Of a stretch of DNA of 64,000 nt, positions 16,872 to 24,026 are shown in pieces. Every line of letters begins with the position of its first letter. The first letter of the stretch is position 1. The notes below the pieces were generated by a model. It saw only the letters and a list, made by a program, of their open reading frames with translations. It was not told the origin of the DNA and searched no databases. The position numbers were made by a program, and so were the translations under genes. This DNA is from UBA10677 sp045532295 (lineage in GTDB: Bacteria > Bacillota > Clostridia > Christensenellales > Pumilibacteraceae). The stretch spans positions 186,001-250,000 of the forward strand of contig JAZSFP010000007.1 in NCBI GenBank assembly GCA_045532295.1, written 5' to 3'.

Positions 16872-17748
16872 GTTCAATACATCTTTTTTTGTAGGCGGTA
16901 GGGGTTAACCCCGTTATGCGTTTAAAAGTTTTCGTAAAATAGTTCGGCTCGTTAAATGCGAGATTTTCCGCAATTTCTTTGACGGACAACTCATTTTCTC
17001 GTAATAGTTGTTTAGCCTTTTCTATCTTTAAACCAAGATAGTACTCCATAATCGTTTTGCCGGTTTTTTCTTTAAAAACACGGAATAAGTATGCTCTACC
17101 GTACGCCGTTTTATTACATATATCGTTTATGGATAGGTTGGAGTTGATTTCGCTATTAAGCAGGTGTATTACTTCGTTTACTGGTCTGCTGGAAAGTTCT
17201 TTTCGGGGTAAAAAAATCTTATTGCCTTCTTTTGTTTCAGTCTGTGAGCGCAAAAGATTGATTAGAAATAATTCTAAATAGTTTTTTATTAACTGCTCTC
17301 CGCCAAGCGTTGGTGGTGAGAGCAGTTTCATTTTCTTTAAGTTTGGATCTGAGTATGGAATATCGAAAGTTTTTTTGCCTTCCTCTAAAATGAAATAGAT
17401 AAAGCGAGCAAGATTTGAATTTAAGAGGAATTTTTTATTTGCAAAATATTGCATTGCGTCGGATTTACAAACGAAAGATAGAATAAAGACGTTAGGAGCG
17501 CTTTTGCCGTTTGCTGAAAGAGTGTGAAACTCGTTGGGTTTATGAAATATTATTTCGCCTGGCATTAAGGTAATTGAAGTATCGTCTGCGGTACATATTA
17601 CGCTTTCTTTTTCCGCATATACTATTTCCCAAAAATCGTGCGCTTCGCCTGTTGATTTAAAATTCTTATCAAACTCAAAATAATGAATAGTAACGATTTT
17701 ACTAACGTTAATTAAATTTTCAAGTTTATGCTTAAAATACTTTTTCAT
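16861..17748 (-). CDS. AraC family transcriptional regulator
   Basis: A 295-residue regulator: an N-terminal cupin-like sensor (about 1-150; MPGEIIFHKPNEFHTL) and a C-terminal double helix-turn-helix (about 195-290) with NLSINDICNKTAYGRAYLFR and ELSVKEIAENLAFNEPNYFT. It diverges from the PIG-L/NagB-like/PfkB/aldolase operon and probably controls it in response to a sugar. The ATG at 17748 lies exactly 6 bases after a TATAAT box, so the mRNA seems leaderless; no ribosome site is present. The longer frame to 17817 would start upstream of the promoter and is unlikely. Confidence 0.9.
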   Translation of the reverse strand: MKKYFKHKLENLINVSKIVTIHYFEFDKNFKSTGEAHDFWEIVYAEKESVICTADDTSITLMPGEIIFHKPNEFHTLSANGKSAPNVFILSFVCKSDAMQYFANKKFLLNSNLARFIYFILEEGKKTFDIPYSDPNLKKMKLLSPPTLGGEQLIKNYLELFLINLLRSQTETKEGNKIFLPRKELSSRPVNEVIHLLNSEINSNLSINDICNKTAYGRAYLFRVFKEKTGKTIMEYYLGLKIEKAKQLLRENELSVKEIAENLAFNEPNYFTKTFKRITGLTPTAYKKRCIELNL

Positions 17749-17754
17749 AAAAAA

Positions 17755-17784
17755 ATTATACAATAAAATTACTAAATATGTCAA
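17755..17784 (-). promoter_or_regulatory. Promoter of the AraC gene (leaderless arrangement)
   Basis: On the minus strand, consensus TTGACA, 18-base spacer, TATAAT, then six T and ATG. The start codon would coincide with the transcription start. An 8-base TATACAAT overlaps this promoter and recurs at 17832-17839 in the divergent promoter, a possible shared half-site. Confidence 0.85.
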
Positions 17785-17820
17785 GTAGATTATTTTACTC
17801 TTTTTGGGGATTTTCATCTA

Positions 17821-17849
17821 TTGAAAAGAAATATACAATGTGCTATAAT
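17821..17849 (+). promoter_or_regulatory. Promoter of the amino-sugar-type operon
   Basis: TTGAAA, 17-base spacer, TATAAT, followed by a ~24-base leader with AGGAG (17869-17873) before ATG 17880. Confidence 0.85.
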
Positions 17850-17879
17850 TTTTATACGATAATATCATAGGAGACGAAT

Positions 17880-18584
17880 ATGAGAGTATTAGCAATAGGC
17901 GCTCACCCAGACGATATTGAAATAGCGTGTAGTGGTACGCTTGCAAAATGCGTAAAAAGAGGGGATACGGTTATAGTTTGTCACGTATCAAGTGGAAATT
18001 TAGGGCACGTAGTTATTCCGCCTGACGAACTGCGCGTAATACGAGCAAGCGAGGCAAAGAAAGCAGGCGCAATGGCTGGTATTGAGGTTATTTGCGCTGG
18101 GTTTGACGATTTAGAGATATACGATAACAACAAAGTTGCTCGCGATAAACTCGTCGATATTATTAAGTATGCTAACCCGGATTTTATCATTACGCATAAT
18201 CCAGACGACTATATGCCAGATCACACGGCTGTATCGCGTCTTGTGTTTGACGCAAGTTTCACGGCAACTTTGCCAAATTACGAAAGTAAGTATAGTGAAC
18301 CTGCAAAACTCGTTCCAATATATTATATGGACACGCTTGCTGGCGTCAACTTTAACCCGACAGAATATGTTGACATTTCTGATGAGATAGACTTAAAACT
18401 TCAAATGCTTGAGTGCCACGAAAGCCAAGTCGTGTGGATGCGTGATCACGACGGAATTGATTTTCCTGATATGGTAAAAACTTGTTCAAGATATCGTGGT
18501 TATCAATGTGGCGCGAAATACGCTGAGGGTTTTAGACAGTGTCAAGTTTACTTAAAAGGCACGACGAAAAGATTATTACCATAA
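17880..18584 (+). CDS. PIG-L family deacetylase
   Basis: Zinc-dependent N-acetyl-sugar deacetylase family (LmbE/BshB-like), 234 aa. The metal-binding AHPDDIE is at residues 8-14, and the second cluster HNPDDYMPDH, at about 104-113, supplies the third ligand. It is the first gene of the operon with a NagB-like isomerase, a PfkB kinase and a class II aldolase. In that setting it may remove acetyl from an N-acetylhexosamine or its phosphate, replacing the usual NagA/AgaA deacetylase. That role is an inference from context. Confidence 0.87.
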   Translation: MRVLAIGAHPDDIEIACSGTLAKCVKRGDTVIVCHVSSGNLGHVVIPPDELRVIRASEAKKAGAMAGIEVICAGFDDLEIYDNNKVARDKLVDIIKYANPDFIITHNPDDYMPDHTAVSRLVFDASFTATLPNYESKYSEPAKLVPIYYMDTLAGVNFNPTEYVDISDEIDLKLQMLECHESQVVWMRDHDGIDFPDMVKTCSRYRGYQCGAKYAEGFRQCQVYLKGTTKRLLP

Positions 18585-18598
18585 AAGGAGAAGAGAAT

Positions 18599-19546
18599 AT
18601 GAATTTTAATTCAACGGTAAAAGGTAGCGCTTTAGAAGGATTTTATCCTGCTGGATGGGACTTTGAAAAAATCGACGCTTGTGTTGATTTGCCCGAAAAA
18701 GTAACGGAAAGACAGGCGCACTGGAATAAAGATTTTACGCCGATACAATGCGATAGCCTTGGCGAATTTGAAACCTATATGGGACACGAAATCGCTATGC
18801 AGATAAAACTTGCAAAAGAGAGAAAAGAAAAAATAGCGTTTATTCTCCCCGTAGGCCCTATGGGTATGTATAAATGGGTAGTTTATTTTATAAAAGAGTG
18901 GAAAATTTCTTGTGATCACGTTTACACTTTTAATATGGATGAGTGGGCTGATAGTGAAGGGAATACGCTTGCGCCCGATAATTCCGGGGCTTTCCAGTAC
19001 GCTATGGAGCAGGCGTTGTTTAATCCGTTAGGAGAACTGACAATTCCCAAAACTCAAAGAAATTTTGCAACGAGAGAAAATTTACCTACTTATCCTGAAA
19101 AAATTGCTAAATTAAAAACCGAGGGCGCAAAACTCGTATTAGTTTACGGTATCGGTAGAATGTGTCATATTGCATTTTGGGAACCTACTTTTGCATCCGA
19201 CTATGATAGCGCAGAACAATGGGAAAAAGCGCCTTATCGTATCGCTGCCAAAATTCATCCTCTCACTGTGGAGCAAAATGCATTGACGAGTTTTAAGTCG
19301 AGAACAACGCTCGTTCCTTGTAGGGCGAACACGATAGGTCCTGGCTTGTTTTTGCAAGCGGATTATGCTATAGGTGGCGCGGACGGTACTCTTGGACGCG
19401 GTATGCAATGGCAAGGCTTATCTCTTTGGATGACTTTACGCTATGGCAAAACGCCCTGGATTACTTCGTCGTATATTCCTACGCTTGCAGGAAGACTGTT
19501 TTTCTTAAAGGAACTTGCTGGACCGCTCGTGGCGGAATGTAACTAA
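18599..19546 (+). CDS. Glucosamine-6-phosphate deaminase/isomerase-like protein
   Basis: A 315-residue NagB/RpiA-fold sugar isomerase homologue. The active-site block NMDEW (112-116; Asp114 aligns with the catalytic base of NagB) is kept, as are His190 and Glu195 in the HIAF-EP motif. The Asp-Gly that normally precedes that His (E. coli NagB Asp141) is replaced by Met188-Cys189. The triad is therefore incomplete and the substrate or reaction may differ. The start is ATG 18599 after AAAAGGAGAAGAG. The longer open frame runs back into the previous gene. Confidence 0.8.
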   Translation: MNFNSTVKGSALEGFYPAGWDFEKIDACVDLPEKVTERQAHWNKDFTPIQCDSLGEFETYMGHEIAMQIKLAKERKEKIAFILPVGPMGMYKWVVYFIKEWKISCDHVYTFNMDEWADSEGNTLAPDNSGAFQYAMEQALFNPLGELTIPKTQRNFATRENLPTYPEKIAKLKTEGAKLVLVYGIGRMCHIAFWEPTFASDYDSAEQWEKAPYRIAAKIHPLTVEQNALTSFKSRTTLVPCRANTIGPGLFLQADYAIGGADGTLGRGMQWQGLSLWMTLRYGKTPWITSSYIPTLAGRLFFLKELAGPLVAECN

Positions 19547-19547
19547 T

Positions 19548-20516
19548 ATGAAAAGCGGTATAGCAGTAGTTGGTTCGATAATCGTTGATAAAATCAACGA
19601 AATTTCTGCATATCCAAGCGAAGGCGAACTAACGAAGATTAATAGTATTAAAAAGTCAGTAGGCGGATGCGTTCCAAACGTTGCTATTGATTTGAAACGA
19701 ATTTGTCCTGAATTGACCGTAAAAGCGGTTGGTAAAATCGGTGACGACGAAGACGGTAAATACATAAAGAGAGTTCTTATCGAAAACGGAGTAAATATTC
19801 AAGGAATTAAATCAAGTCCCGTGGGAACGAGTTTTACGGAAGTGATGAGCGTTACTGGAGGACAAAGAACTTTCTTTGCGTATTTGGGAGCAAACACATC
19901 TTTTGGACTTAACGATATTGATTTTGATTTTTTAAGCGTTAAGATGTTGCATCTTGGATATTTTTTGTTGCTTGATATGATAGATAATGGCGACGGAGAA
20001 AAAATATTAAAAGTTGCAAGTGATAAGGGGATTAAAACTTCAATTGATTTAGTTAGCGAAAACTCAGATAGATATTCTTTAGTGTTACCTTGTTTACCAT
20101 TCGTTGATAATTTAATAATTAACGAAGTAGAGGCAGGCAACCTTGCAGGCGTCGTGCCTACGAGCACAAATTTATTGCATATTGCTCGAAAACTAAAAGA
20201 GTACGGTGTTCGAGAAAGAGTAATAATTCATACTCCTGATTTAAGCGTTTGCGTTTCTAAAGACGGTGAGCAAATCGTCTCTTCATTTACACTTAGTGAT
20301 GGCTTTATTAAGGGTACGACTGGGGCTGGAGATGCGTTTTGCGCAGGAGCGTTGTGTGCGATTTATCAAGAAAAGTCAGATAAAGAAATACTTGAGTTTG
20401 CATCTTCGTCTGCAGTTGCGTCGTTATCACAGGTGGACGCTATTAGCGGTATGTGTACGGAAAGAGAAATTAAGGAACTTTGTAAGGATTTAGAGAGGAA
20501 AGATATATGCTTGTAA
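19548..20516 (+). CDS. PfkB family carbohydrate kinase
   Basis: Ribokinase-fold sugar kinase, 322 aa. It shows GGCVPNVAIDLKRI (substrate side) and the ATP/catalytic signature GTTGAGDAFCAGAL near residue 257, with the catalytic Asp in GAGD. It starts 1 base after the previous stop and overlaps the aldolase gene by 10 bases. Between a sugar-phosphate isomerase and a bisphosphate aldolase, it most simply makes a ketohexose bisphosphate (tagatose- or fructose-type). Specificity is not readable from sequence. Confidence 0.87.
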   Translation: MKSGIAVVGSIIVDKINEISAYPSEGELTKINSIKKSVGGCVPNVAIDLKRICPELTVKAVGKIGDDEDGKYIKRVLIENGVNIQGIKSSPVGTSFTEVMSVTGGQRTFFAYLGANTSFGLNDIDFDFLSVKMLHLGYFLLLDMIDNGDGEKILKVASDKGIKTSIDLVSENSDRYSLVLPCLPFVDNLIINEVEAGNLAGVVPTSTNLLHIARKLKEYGVRERVIIHTPDLSVCVSKDGEQIVSSFTLSDGFIKGTTGAGDAFCAGALCAIYQEKSDKEILEFASSSAVASLSQVDAISGMCTEREIKELCKDLERKDICL

Positions 20517-21355
20517 ATTTAAAGGAAATATTAAAAATAGCAGAAGAAGAAAAGAGCGCAATAGGTATGTTTAACGCTACGGGATTTGACAGTATTCAAG
20601 CGGTAATAGGCGCGGCTGAAGACTTAAACAAGCCTGTAATTATTGCTCACGCGGAAGTACACAACGTTTATAACGATATATCTATGGTTGGTCCTACTAT
20701 GATTGCGGTAGCGAAAAAGGCAAAAGTACCCGTATGCGTTCATCTTGATCACGGGACTTCGTTGGATATGGTATATAAGGCATTGCGCCTTGGTTTTACT
20801 TCAGTAATGATGGATGCTTCAGCACTCCCGTATGAAGAGAATTTGCGTTTGACGAAGATGATAACGGAAATGGCGCACTCTATGGGCGTTAGCGTTGAGG
20901 CGGAACTGGGTAGGCTCGTTACTGGCGAGGCTGGAAGTGGCGAAACAATTAAAGCGAAAGCGGAGGATTTCTATACTTCTCCTTTAGAGGCTGAAGCGTT
21001 TTGCAAGGAAACAGGTATTGATGCCTTAGCAATAGCGTTTGGAACTGCTCACGGATTTTATACTGCTCAACCGAAACTTGATTTTGAAGTCGTTAAAAAT
21101 TGCGCTAAAGCCACGGGGCTACCTTTGGTAATGCACGGAGGTAGTGGCGTTTCTGAAGAGGGATTTAAAAGGGCAATAGATAACGGTATCCGCAAAATTA
21201 ATTACTATTCTTATATGTCTAAAGCAGGATATATGGCTGCTAAAAAATTGATTGAAAGTGGAAAAACGAATTATTTGCACGATGTAGAATACGCTGCTAT
21301 GCAAGCGATGAAGGAAGACGTAAAAAAAGCCATTAAAATTTTCTCTAATAGGTAA
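20507..21355 (+). CDS. Class II fructose/tagatose-bisphosphate aldolase
   Basis: Zinc-dependent aldolase, 282 aa, splitting a ketohexose 1,6-bisphosphate into DHAP and glyceraldehyde 3-phosphate. Motifs are HLDHG (79-83, catalytic Asp81 and zinc His82), VEAELG, FGTAHGFY and HGGSG. The size (~280 aa) fits the FbaA/GatY/KbaY subgroup better than long class II enzymes. As the last gene after a deacetylase, NagB-like isomerase and PfkB kinase, it parallels the galactosamine/tagatose 6-phosphate route. A terminator follows. Confidence 0.9.
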   Translation: MLVNLKEILKIAEEEKSAIGMFNATGFDSIQAVIGAAEDLNKPVIIAHAEVHNVYNDISMVGPTMIAVAKKAKVPVCVHLDHGTSLDMVYKALRLGFTSVMMDASALPYEENLRLTKMITEMAHSMGVSVEAELGRLVTGEAGSGETIKAKAEDFYTSPLEAEAFCKETGIDALAIAFGTAHGFYTAQPKLDFEVVKNCAKATGLPLVMHGGSGVSEEGFKRAIDNGIRKINYYSYMSKAGYMAAKKLIESGKTNYLHDVEYAAMQAMKEDVKKAIKIFSNR

Positions 21356-21372
21356 AACTATTAATATCAATT

Positions 21373-21409
21373 AAAGCCTCGTTGTAGTTATTTACCACGA
21401 GGCTTTTTT
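21373..21409 (+). terminator. Terminator after the aldolase gene
   Basis: 10-bp stem AAAGCCTCGT / ACGAGGCTTT, 14-base loop, T-rich tail. Confidence 0.93.
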
Positions 21410-21444
21410 GAGTTATACTAATGACTAATATAAGTCCTTTGCGT

Positions 21445-21513
21445 CTGCCCTTAGCCGAGCGAAAGCGAACGCCACGGAGCGAAGCGAAGTATTCCGCCAC
21501 GGCGGAAGGGCAG
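21445..21513 (-). repeat. 69-bp palindromic element, copy 1
   Basis: Ends CTGCCCTT / AAGGGCAG are inverted repeats. Inside lie a perfect TTCCGCC-GT-GGCGGAA hairpin and a run of TTCGCT-type repeats. It is GC-rich against an AT-rich genome. It is identical to the copy at 21631-21699 and may be a REP- or MITE-like element. Confidence 0.75.
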
Positions 21514-21514
21514 T

Positions 21515-21548
21515 AGAAAAGAAAAAGGAACACCGATTTAGTGTTCCT
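21515..21548 (-). terminator. tRNA-type terminator, copy 1
   Basis: On the minus strand, AGGAACAC / GTGTTCCT with a 7-base loop and a T-rich tail. It is part of the tandem unit. Confidence 0.85.
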
Positions 21549-21565
21549 AATAGACGCGCCTTGAT

Positions 21566-21699
21566 TGGTGCCCAAGGCCGGACTCGAACCGGCACGGTGT
21601 TTCCACCGAAGGATTTTAAGTCCTTTGCGTCTGCCCTTAGCCGAGCGAAAGCGAACGCCACGGAGCGAAGCGAAGTATTCCGCCACGGCGGAAGGGCAG
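21566..21699 (-). pseudogene. Damaged tRNA-Leu(UAA) copy carrying the palindromic element
   Basis: From the CCA end through T-arm, variable arm and anticodon arm (21566 to about 21630) it is identical to the intact tRNA-Leu. The 5' acceptor strand is then replaced by the palindromic element, so the acceptor stem cannot form in the normal way. A non-functional tRNA is expected unless the element is removed. Confidence 0.82.
21631..21699 (-). repeat. 69-bp palindromic element, copy 2
   Basis: Identical to copy 1. It abuts the tRNA-Leu sequence at GGCAG of the D-arm, so the element's right end and the tRNA sequence merge. Confidence 0.75.
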
Positions 21700-21700
21700 T

Positions 21701-21734
21701 AGAAAAGAAAAAGGAACACTGATTAAGTGTTCCT
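21701..21734 (-). terminator. Terminator of the tRNA Val-Cys-Leu array
   Basis: On the minus strand, AGGAACACT / AGTGTTCCT plus T-rich tail, 17 bases after the CCA end of the intact tRNA-Leu. Confidence 0.9.
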
Positions 21735-21751
21735 AATAGACGCGCCTTGAT

Positions 21752-21837
21752 TGGTGCCCAAGGCCGGACTCGAACCGGCACGGTGTTTCCACCGAAGGAT
21801 TTTAAGTCCTTTGCGTCTGCCATTCCGCCACTTGGGC
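21752..21837 (-). tRNA. tRNA-Leu(UAA)
   Basis: 86 nt with encoded CCA. The acceptor stem GCCCAAG / CTTGGGC is intact. The anticodon loop CTTAAAA gives UAA; the long variable arm CGGTGGAAACACCG and T-loop GGTTCGAGTCC are present. It is the last intact gene of a minus-strand array. Confidence 0.97.
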
Positions 21838-21844
21838 AAATTTT

Positions 21845-21918
21845 TGGAGGCACCACCCAGACTCGAACTGGGGGTAAAAGCTTTGCAGGCTTGTGCCTTA
21901 CCACTTGGCTATGGTGCC
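21845..21918 (-). tRNA. tRNA-Cys(GCA)
   Basis: 74 nt with encoded CCA. Acceptor GGCACCA / TGGTGCC; anticodon loop CTGCAAA gives GCA; T-loop GTTCGAGTC. Confidence 0.97.
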
Positions 21919-21963
21919 ATAATAATGATATATGCCATAAAAGCGACTTTTGTTTATAAAAAA

Positions 21964-22039
21964 TGGTGGGAGCTACAGGGCTCGAACCTGTGACCCTCTG
22001 CTTGTAAGGCAGATGCTCTCCCAACTGAGCTAAGCTCCC
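21964..22039 (-). tRNA. tRNA-Val(UAC)
   Basis: 76 nt with encoded CCA. Acceptor GGGAGCT / AGCTCCC; anticodon loop TTACAAG gives UAC; T-arm ACAGGTTCGAGCCCTGT. It is the first gene of the array. Confidence 0.97.
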
Positions 22040-22040
22040 A

Positions 22041-22266
22041 CACCAACTGTCTTCCGTCGACAGCCATTATAGTTTAACAAATCTTAAAAAAAAATGCAAC
22101 TGATTTTAAGGGGTTTTTTAAAATTTTTTTAATTTTTTTTCAAAAATTTTTTTATGACTATAAAAATGCAACAAAAATATCATTTTGCGATTAAATTCGA
22201 CTATATAATTATGGCTAAAAACTATCAATGTAACATAAAATATCATTGTAGTTAAGGAGACAAGCT
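22041..22266. other. AT-rich intergenic region between divergent tRNA array and 22267 gene
   Basis: Holds a minus-strand TATAAT (22066-22071) at suitable distance for the tRNA array, without a clear -35. It also holds a small CTGTC/GACAG hairpin (22047-22063), long A and T tracts (22087-22155), a plus-strand TATAAT (22204-22209) and AAGGAG before TTG 22267. Two near repeats TATCAATGTA / TATCATTGTA (22223-22251) could be binding sites. No gene is seen. Confidence 0.45.
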
Positions 22267-23001
22267 TTGAAAACGGTATTAAGTATTCCAAGAAAAGAAA
22301 GAAGTTTAATAGAGAAATATTATAATCCCCTTATTCAAAAGTTGAATAAGTATGAAGTTATAGTGACTGAAACGGTTAATGAAAAAAGAATTTATTTTTC
22401 TTTTTCCTATGCAAGCGTTAATAAAGTTAGCGTGATAAAAATATTACGAGCGTTTTTATGCGCGGTGTATTGCGTTTCGTATAAGCGCAAGTTTATTGAA
22501 GAGGGATTATCGGATATTCCGTTACCTATTGAAAAGAAAGAAGTTCTCTTGCAAACTCTCGTTTGTTTTAATCGTGAAGAGGAATTCGTTTTGGTAGGGA
22601 GGGGAATAGATTTAAGCGCGCGATTTGCTATTGACGGACACTACAATTTTAAGATGAGTATGATTAAAGATAGTTGGGAAGAGTCGATAGTCGTAACTCA
22701 TAACAATTGCGATTTGCTTATGGAGGATCGTTCGTTCAATTTATTGCTCAGGTTTTTGCTTTCTACCGTAGAGCCTAAGAGTGAAACGGTTACTATTGAA
22801 GAGGACGGAGAACGATTATCTTTGCTTGCAGAGAGTGGAAAAGTTACGGTTACTAATGAAAAGGACGCTTTACTCGCACTAATAGATATTGCTCCAGTGG
22901 AGGTTTATTACCCCCAAGAACCGCAAAGCAATAGACTTTTTTGTCGATTGCGTGAAATATTTGAGGTAAAAGATGGAAATAATGGGTATAGTTTTGTATA
23001 A
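22267..23001 (+). CDS. Uncharacterised protein, possibly YtxC-like
   Basis: A 244-residue soluble protein with no signal peptide or clear membrane span. I do not recognise it with certainty. The order of a mid-protein GHYNFKMSMIKDSWEE block, a late ALIDIAPVEVYY strand and a final LFCRLREIF helix resembles the outline of YtxC-type sporulation proteins, but identity is weak. The start is TTG 22267 after TTAAGGAGACAAGC. It stands alone between the tRNA array and yajC, which has its own promoter. Confidence 0.55.
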   Translation: MKTVLSIPRKERSLIEKYYNPLIQKLNKYEVIVTETVNEKRIYFSFSYASVNKVSVIKILRAFLCAVYCVSYKRKFIEEGLSDIPLPIEKKEVLLQTLVCFNREEEFVLVGRGIDLSARFAIDGHYNFKMSMIKDSWEESIVVTHNNCDLLMEDRSFNLLLRFLLSTVEPKSETVTIEEDGERLSLLAESGKVTVTNEKDALLALIDIAPVEVYYPQEPQSNRLFCRLREIFEVKDGNNGYSFV

Positions 23002-23025
23002 TTGAAAATTTTCATCAAAAATCAG

Positions 23026-23054
23026 TTGCATATTTTTGGCATTTGTGATATTAT
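23026..23054 (+). promoter_or_regulatory. Promoter of yajC
   Basis: TTGCAT, 17-base spacer, TATTAT, 34 bases before ATG 23089, whose ribosome site is AAGGAG. Confidence 0.75.
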
Positions 23055-23088
23055 TAAGATGTAAATTTATTTAAGGAGATATAAGAAA

Positions 23089-23484
23089 ATGGCAAATTTA
23101 TTGTGCGCAACTTGGGGTGCTGGTGAAATCGTTATGGTCGTTGTCATCGTTTTAATGATGGTAGCGCTCATAGTTATTCCTATGATTACCAACAAGAAGA
23201 GACAAAAACAGATTGAAGAACTTCACAACTCGATTACTGCGGGCGACACCGTTAAGACCGTTGGTGGTATCGTTGGTACGATTGTTGAAATCAGACAAGT
23301 AAACGCTCTTGAAAAAGAGTTCGTTCTCGAGACTGGCATTGAGGGCAGAAAATCAACGATGGTTTTCGACTTCAACGCTATCTATCAGGTAATGGCAAAG
23401 GGCGCTAACGCTAAACTTTCCGCTGCTGCTGCAAACGAGAGTAAAGAAGAACAACCCGCTGAGACTGAAGAAAAAGCAGAATAA
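23089..23484 (+). CDS. yajC: Preprotein translocase subunit YajC
   Basis: Accessory subunit of the SecDF-YajC complex. 131 aa: a single membrane span at about 12-32, then the cytoplasmic core QKQIEELHNSITAGDTVKT-GGIVGTI typical of YajC, and an acidic Ala/Glu tail. It lies in the same neighbourhood as secD and secF, with the SCIFF genes between. Confidence 0.93.
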   Translation: MANLLCATWGAGEIVMVVVIVLMMVALIVIPMITNKKRQKQIEELHNSITAGDTVKTVGGIVGTIVEIRQVNALEKEFVLETGIEGRKSTMVFDFNAIYQVMAKGANAKLSAAAANESKEEQPAETEEKAE

Positions 23485-23498
23485 CCGTTCTAAAAAAT

Positions 23499-23542
23499 AA
23501 ACCTCCTCATATAATTACTATGTAATAGTGAGGAGGTTTTTT
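23499..23542 (+). terminator. Terminator after yajC whose 3' arm holds the next gene's ribosome site
   Basis: Stem AAACCTCCTCA / TGAGGAGGTTT with T6 tail. The right arm contains AGGAGG (23531-23536), spaced 8 bases from ATG 23545. The left arm contains the exact anti-SD CCTCCT, so any read-through RNA would hide the start site of the downstream gene. Confidence 0.9.
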
Positions 23543-23544
23543 CT

Positions 23545-23937
23545 ATGCAAAATTCATCTAATTCAGTAAAAGAACGCGGATACTTTATAGAGATGTTGAA
23601 GGCGATAGCGATAGCAATGATCATTACTTTTTTACTCGTATTGCTTTCCGCTTTAATTATTAAGGTATTTAATGTTTCGTCAAGTTACATTAGTATTTTT
23701 AATCAAGTAATAAAAGGGCTTGCAATATTTCTTTCTGCGCTTATTTGTCTTAAAGGAAAAAGTGGTGGATTTATTCGTGGAATTGTTCTTGGCGTTATAT
23801 ATATTTTGATAGCGTACGTGATTTTTTCGCTTATGAACGGATATTTTGAGTTTAGCATAAGCCTTTTAAACGACGTAACTTTTGGTGCGATTGCAGGATT
23901 GATTAGCGGAATTATTGCAGTTAACTTAAGAAAATAA
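23545..23937 (+). CDS. TIGR04086-type membrane protein
   Basis: A 130-residue integral membrane protein with four hydrophobic helices (about 18-42, 50-66, 72-95, 105-127). Size, topology and position between yajC and the SCIFF genes match the TIGR04086 family of unknown function. The only ribosome site lies in the preceding terminator stem; no separate promoter was seen in the 8 bases between. Confidence 0.75.
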   Translation: MQNSSNSVKERGYFIEMLKAIAIAMIITFLLVLLSALIIKVFNVSSSYISIFNQVIKGLAIFLSALICLKGKSGGFIRGIVLGVIYILIAYVIFSLMNGYFEFSISLLNDVTFGAIAGLISGIIAVNLRK

Positions 23938-23966
23938 AACAACATTAAAATTTGGGGCAAAAACAG

Positions 23967-23995
23967 TTGCCAAATTTAAATCAATATTGTATAAT
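23967..23995 (+). promoter_or_regulatory. Promoter of scfA-scfB
   Basis: TTGCCA, 17-base spacer, TATAAT. An imperfect inverted repeat, TTTGGGGCAA / TTGCCAAA (23951-23974), overlaps the -35 box and could be an operator or a weak terminator of the upstream gene. Confidence 0.8.
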
Positions 23996-24026
23996 GTATA
24001 TATAAAATTTACGGAGGCCGAAAATA

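Larger units (their letters stand above)
21432..21821. repeat. 186-bp tandem duplication derived from tRNA-Leu, its terminator and a palindromic element
   Basis: Copies at 21432-21617 and 21618-21803 differ at only two bases (21534/21720 and 21539/21725). A third partial match (21804-21821) is the D-arm and anticodon side of the intact tRNA-Leu. Each unit holds, read on the minus strand, a tRNA-Leu 3' part, a terminator and a 69-bp element. The near identity points to a recent duplication. Confidence 0.93.

Noticed and set aside
21432..21821. Direct repeats as a possible CRISPR array
   Set aside because: Only two long, almost identical 186-bp units with tRNA content and no short repeat-spacer pattern.
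21425..22024. 199-codon minus-strand frame over the tRNA array
   Set aside because: It runs through tRNA-Val, tRNA-Cys and tRNA-Leu sequences and the tandem repeat; such frames are typical tRNA shadows.
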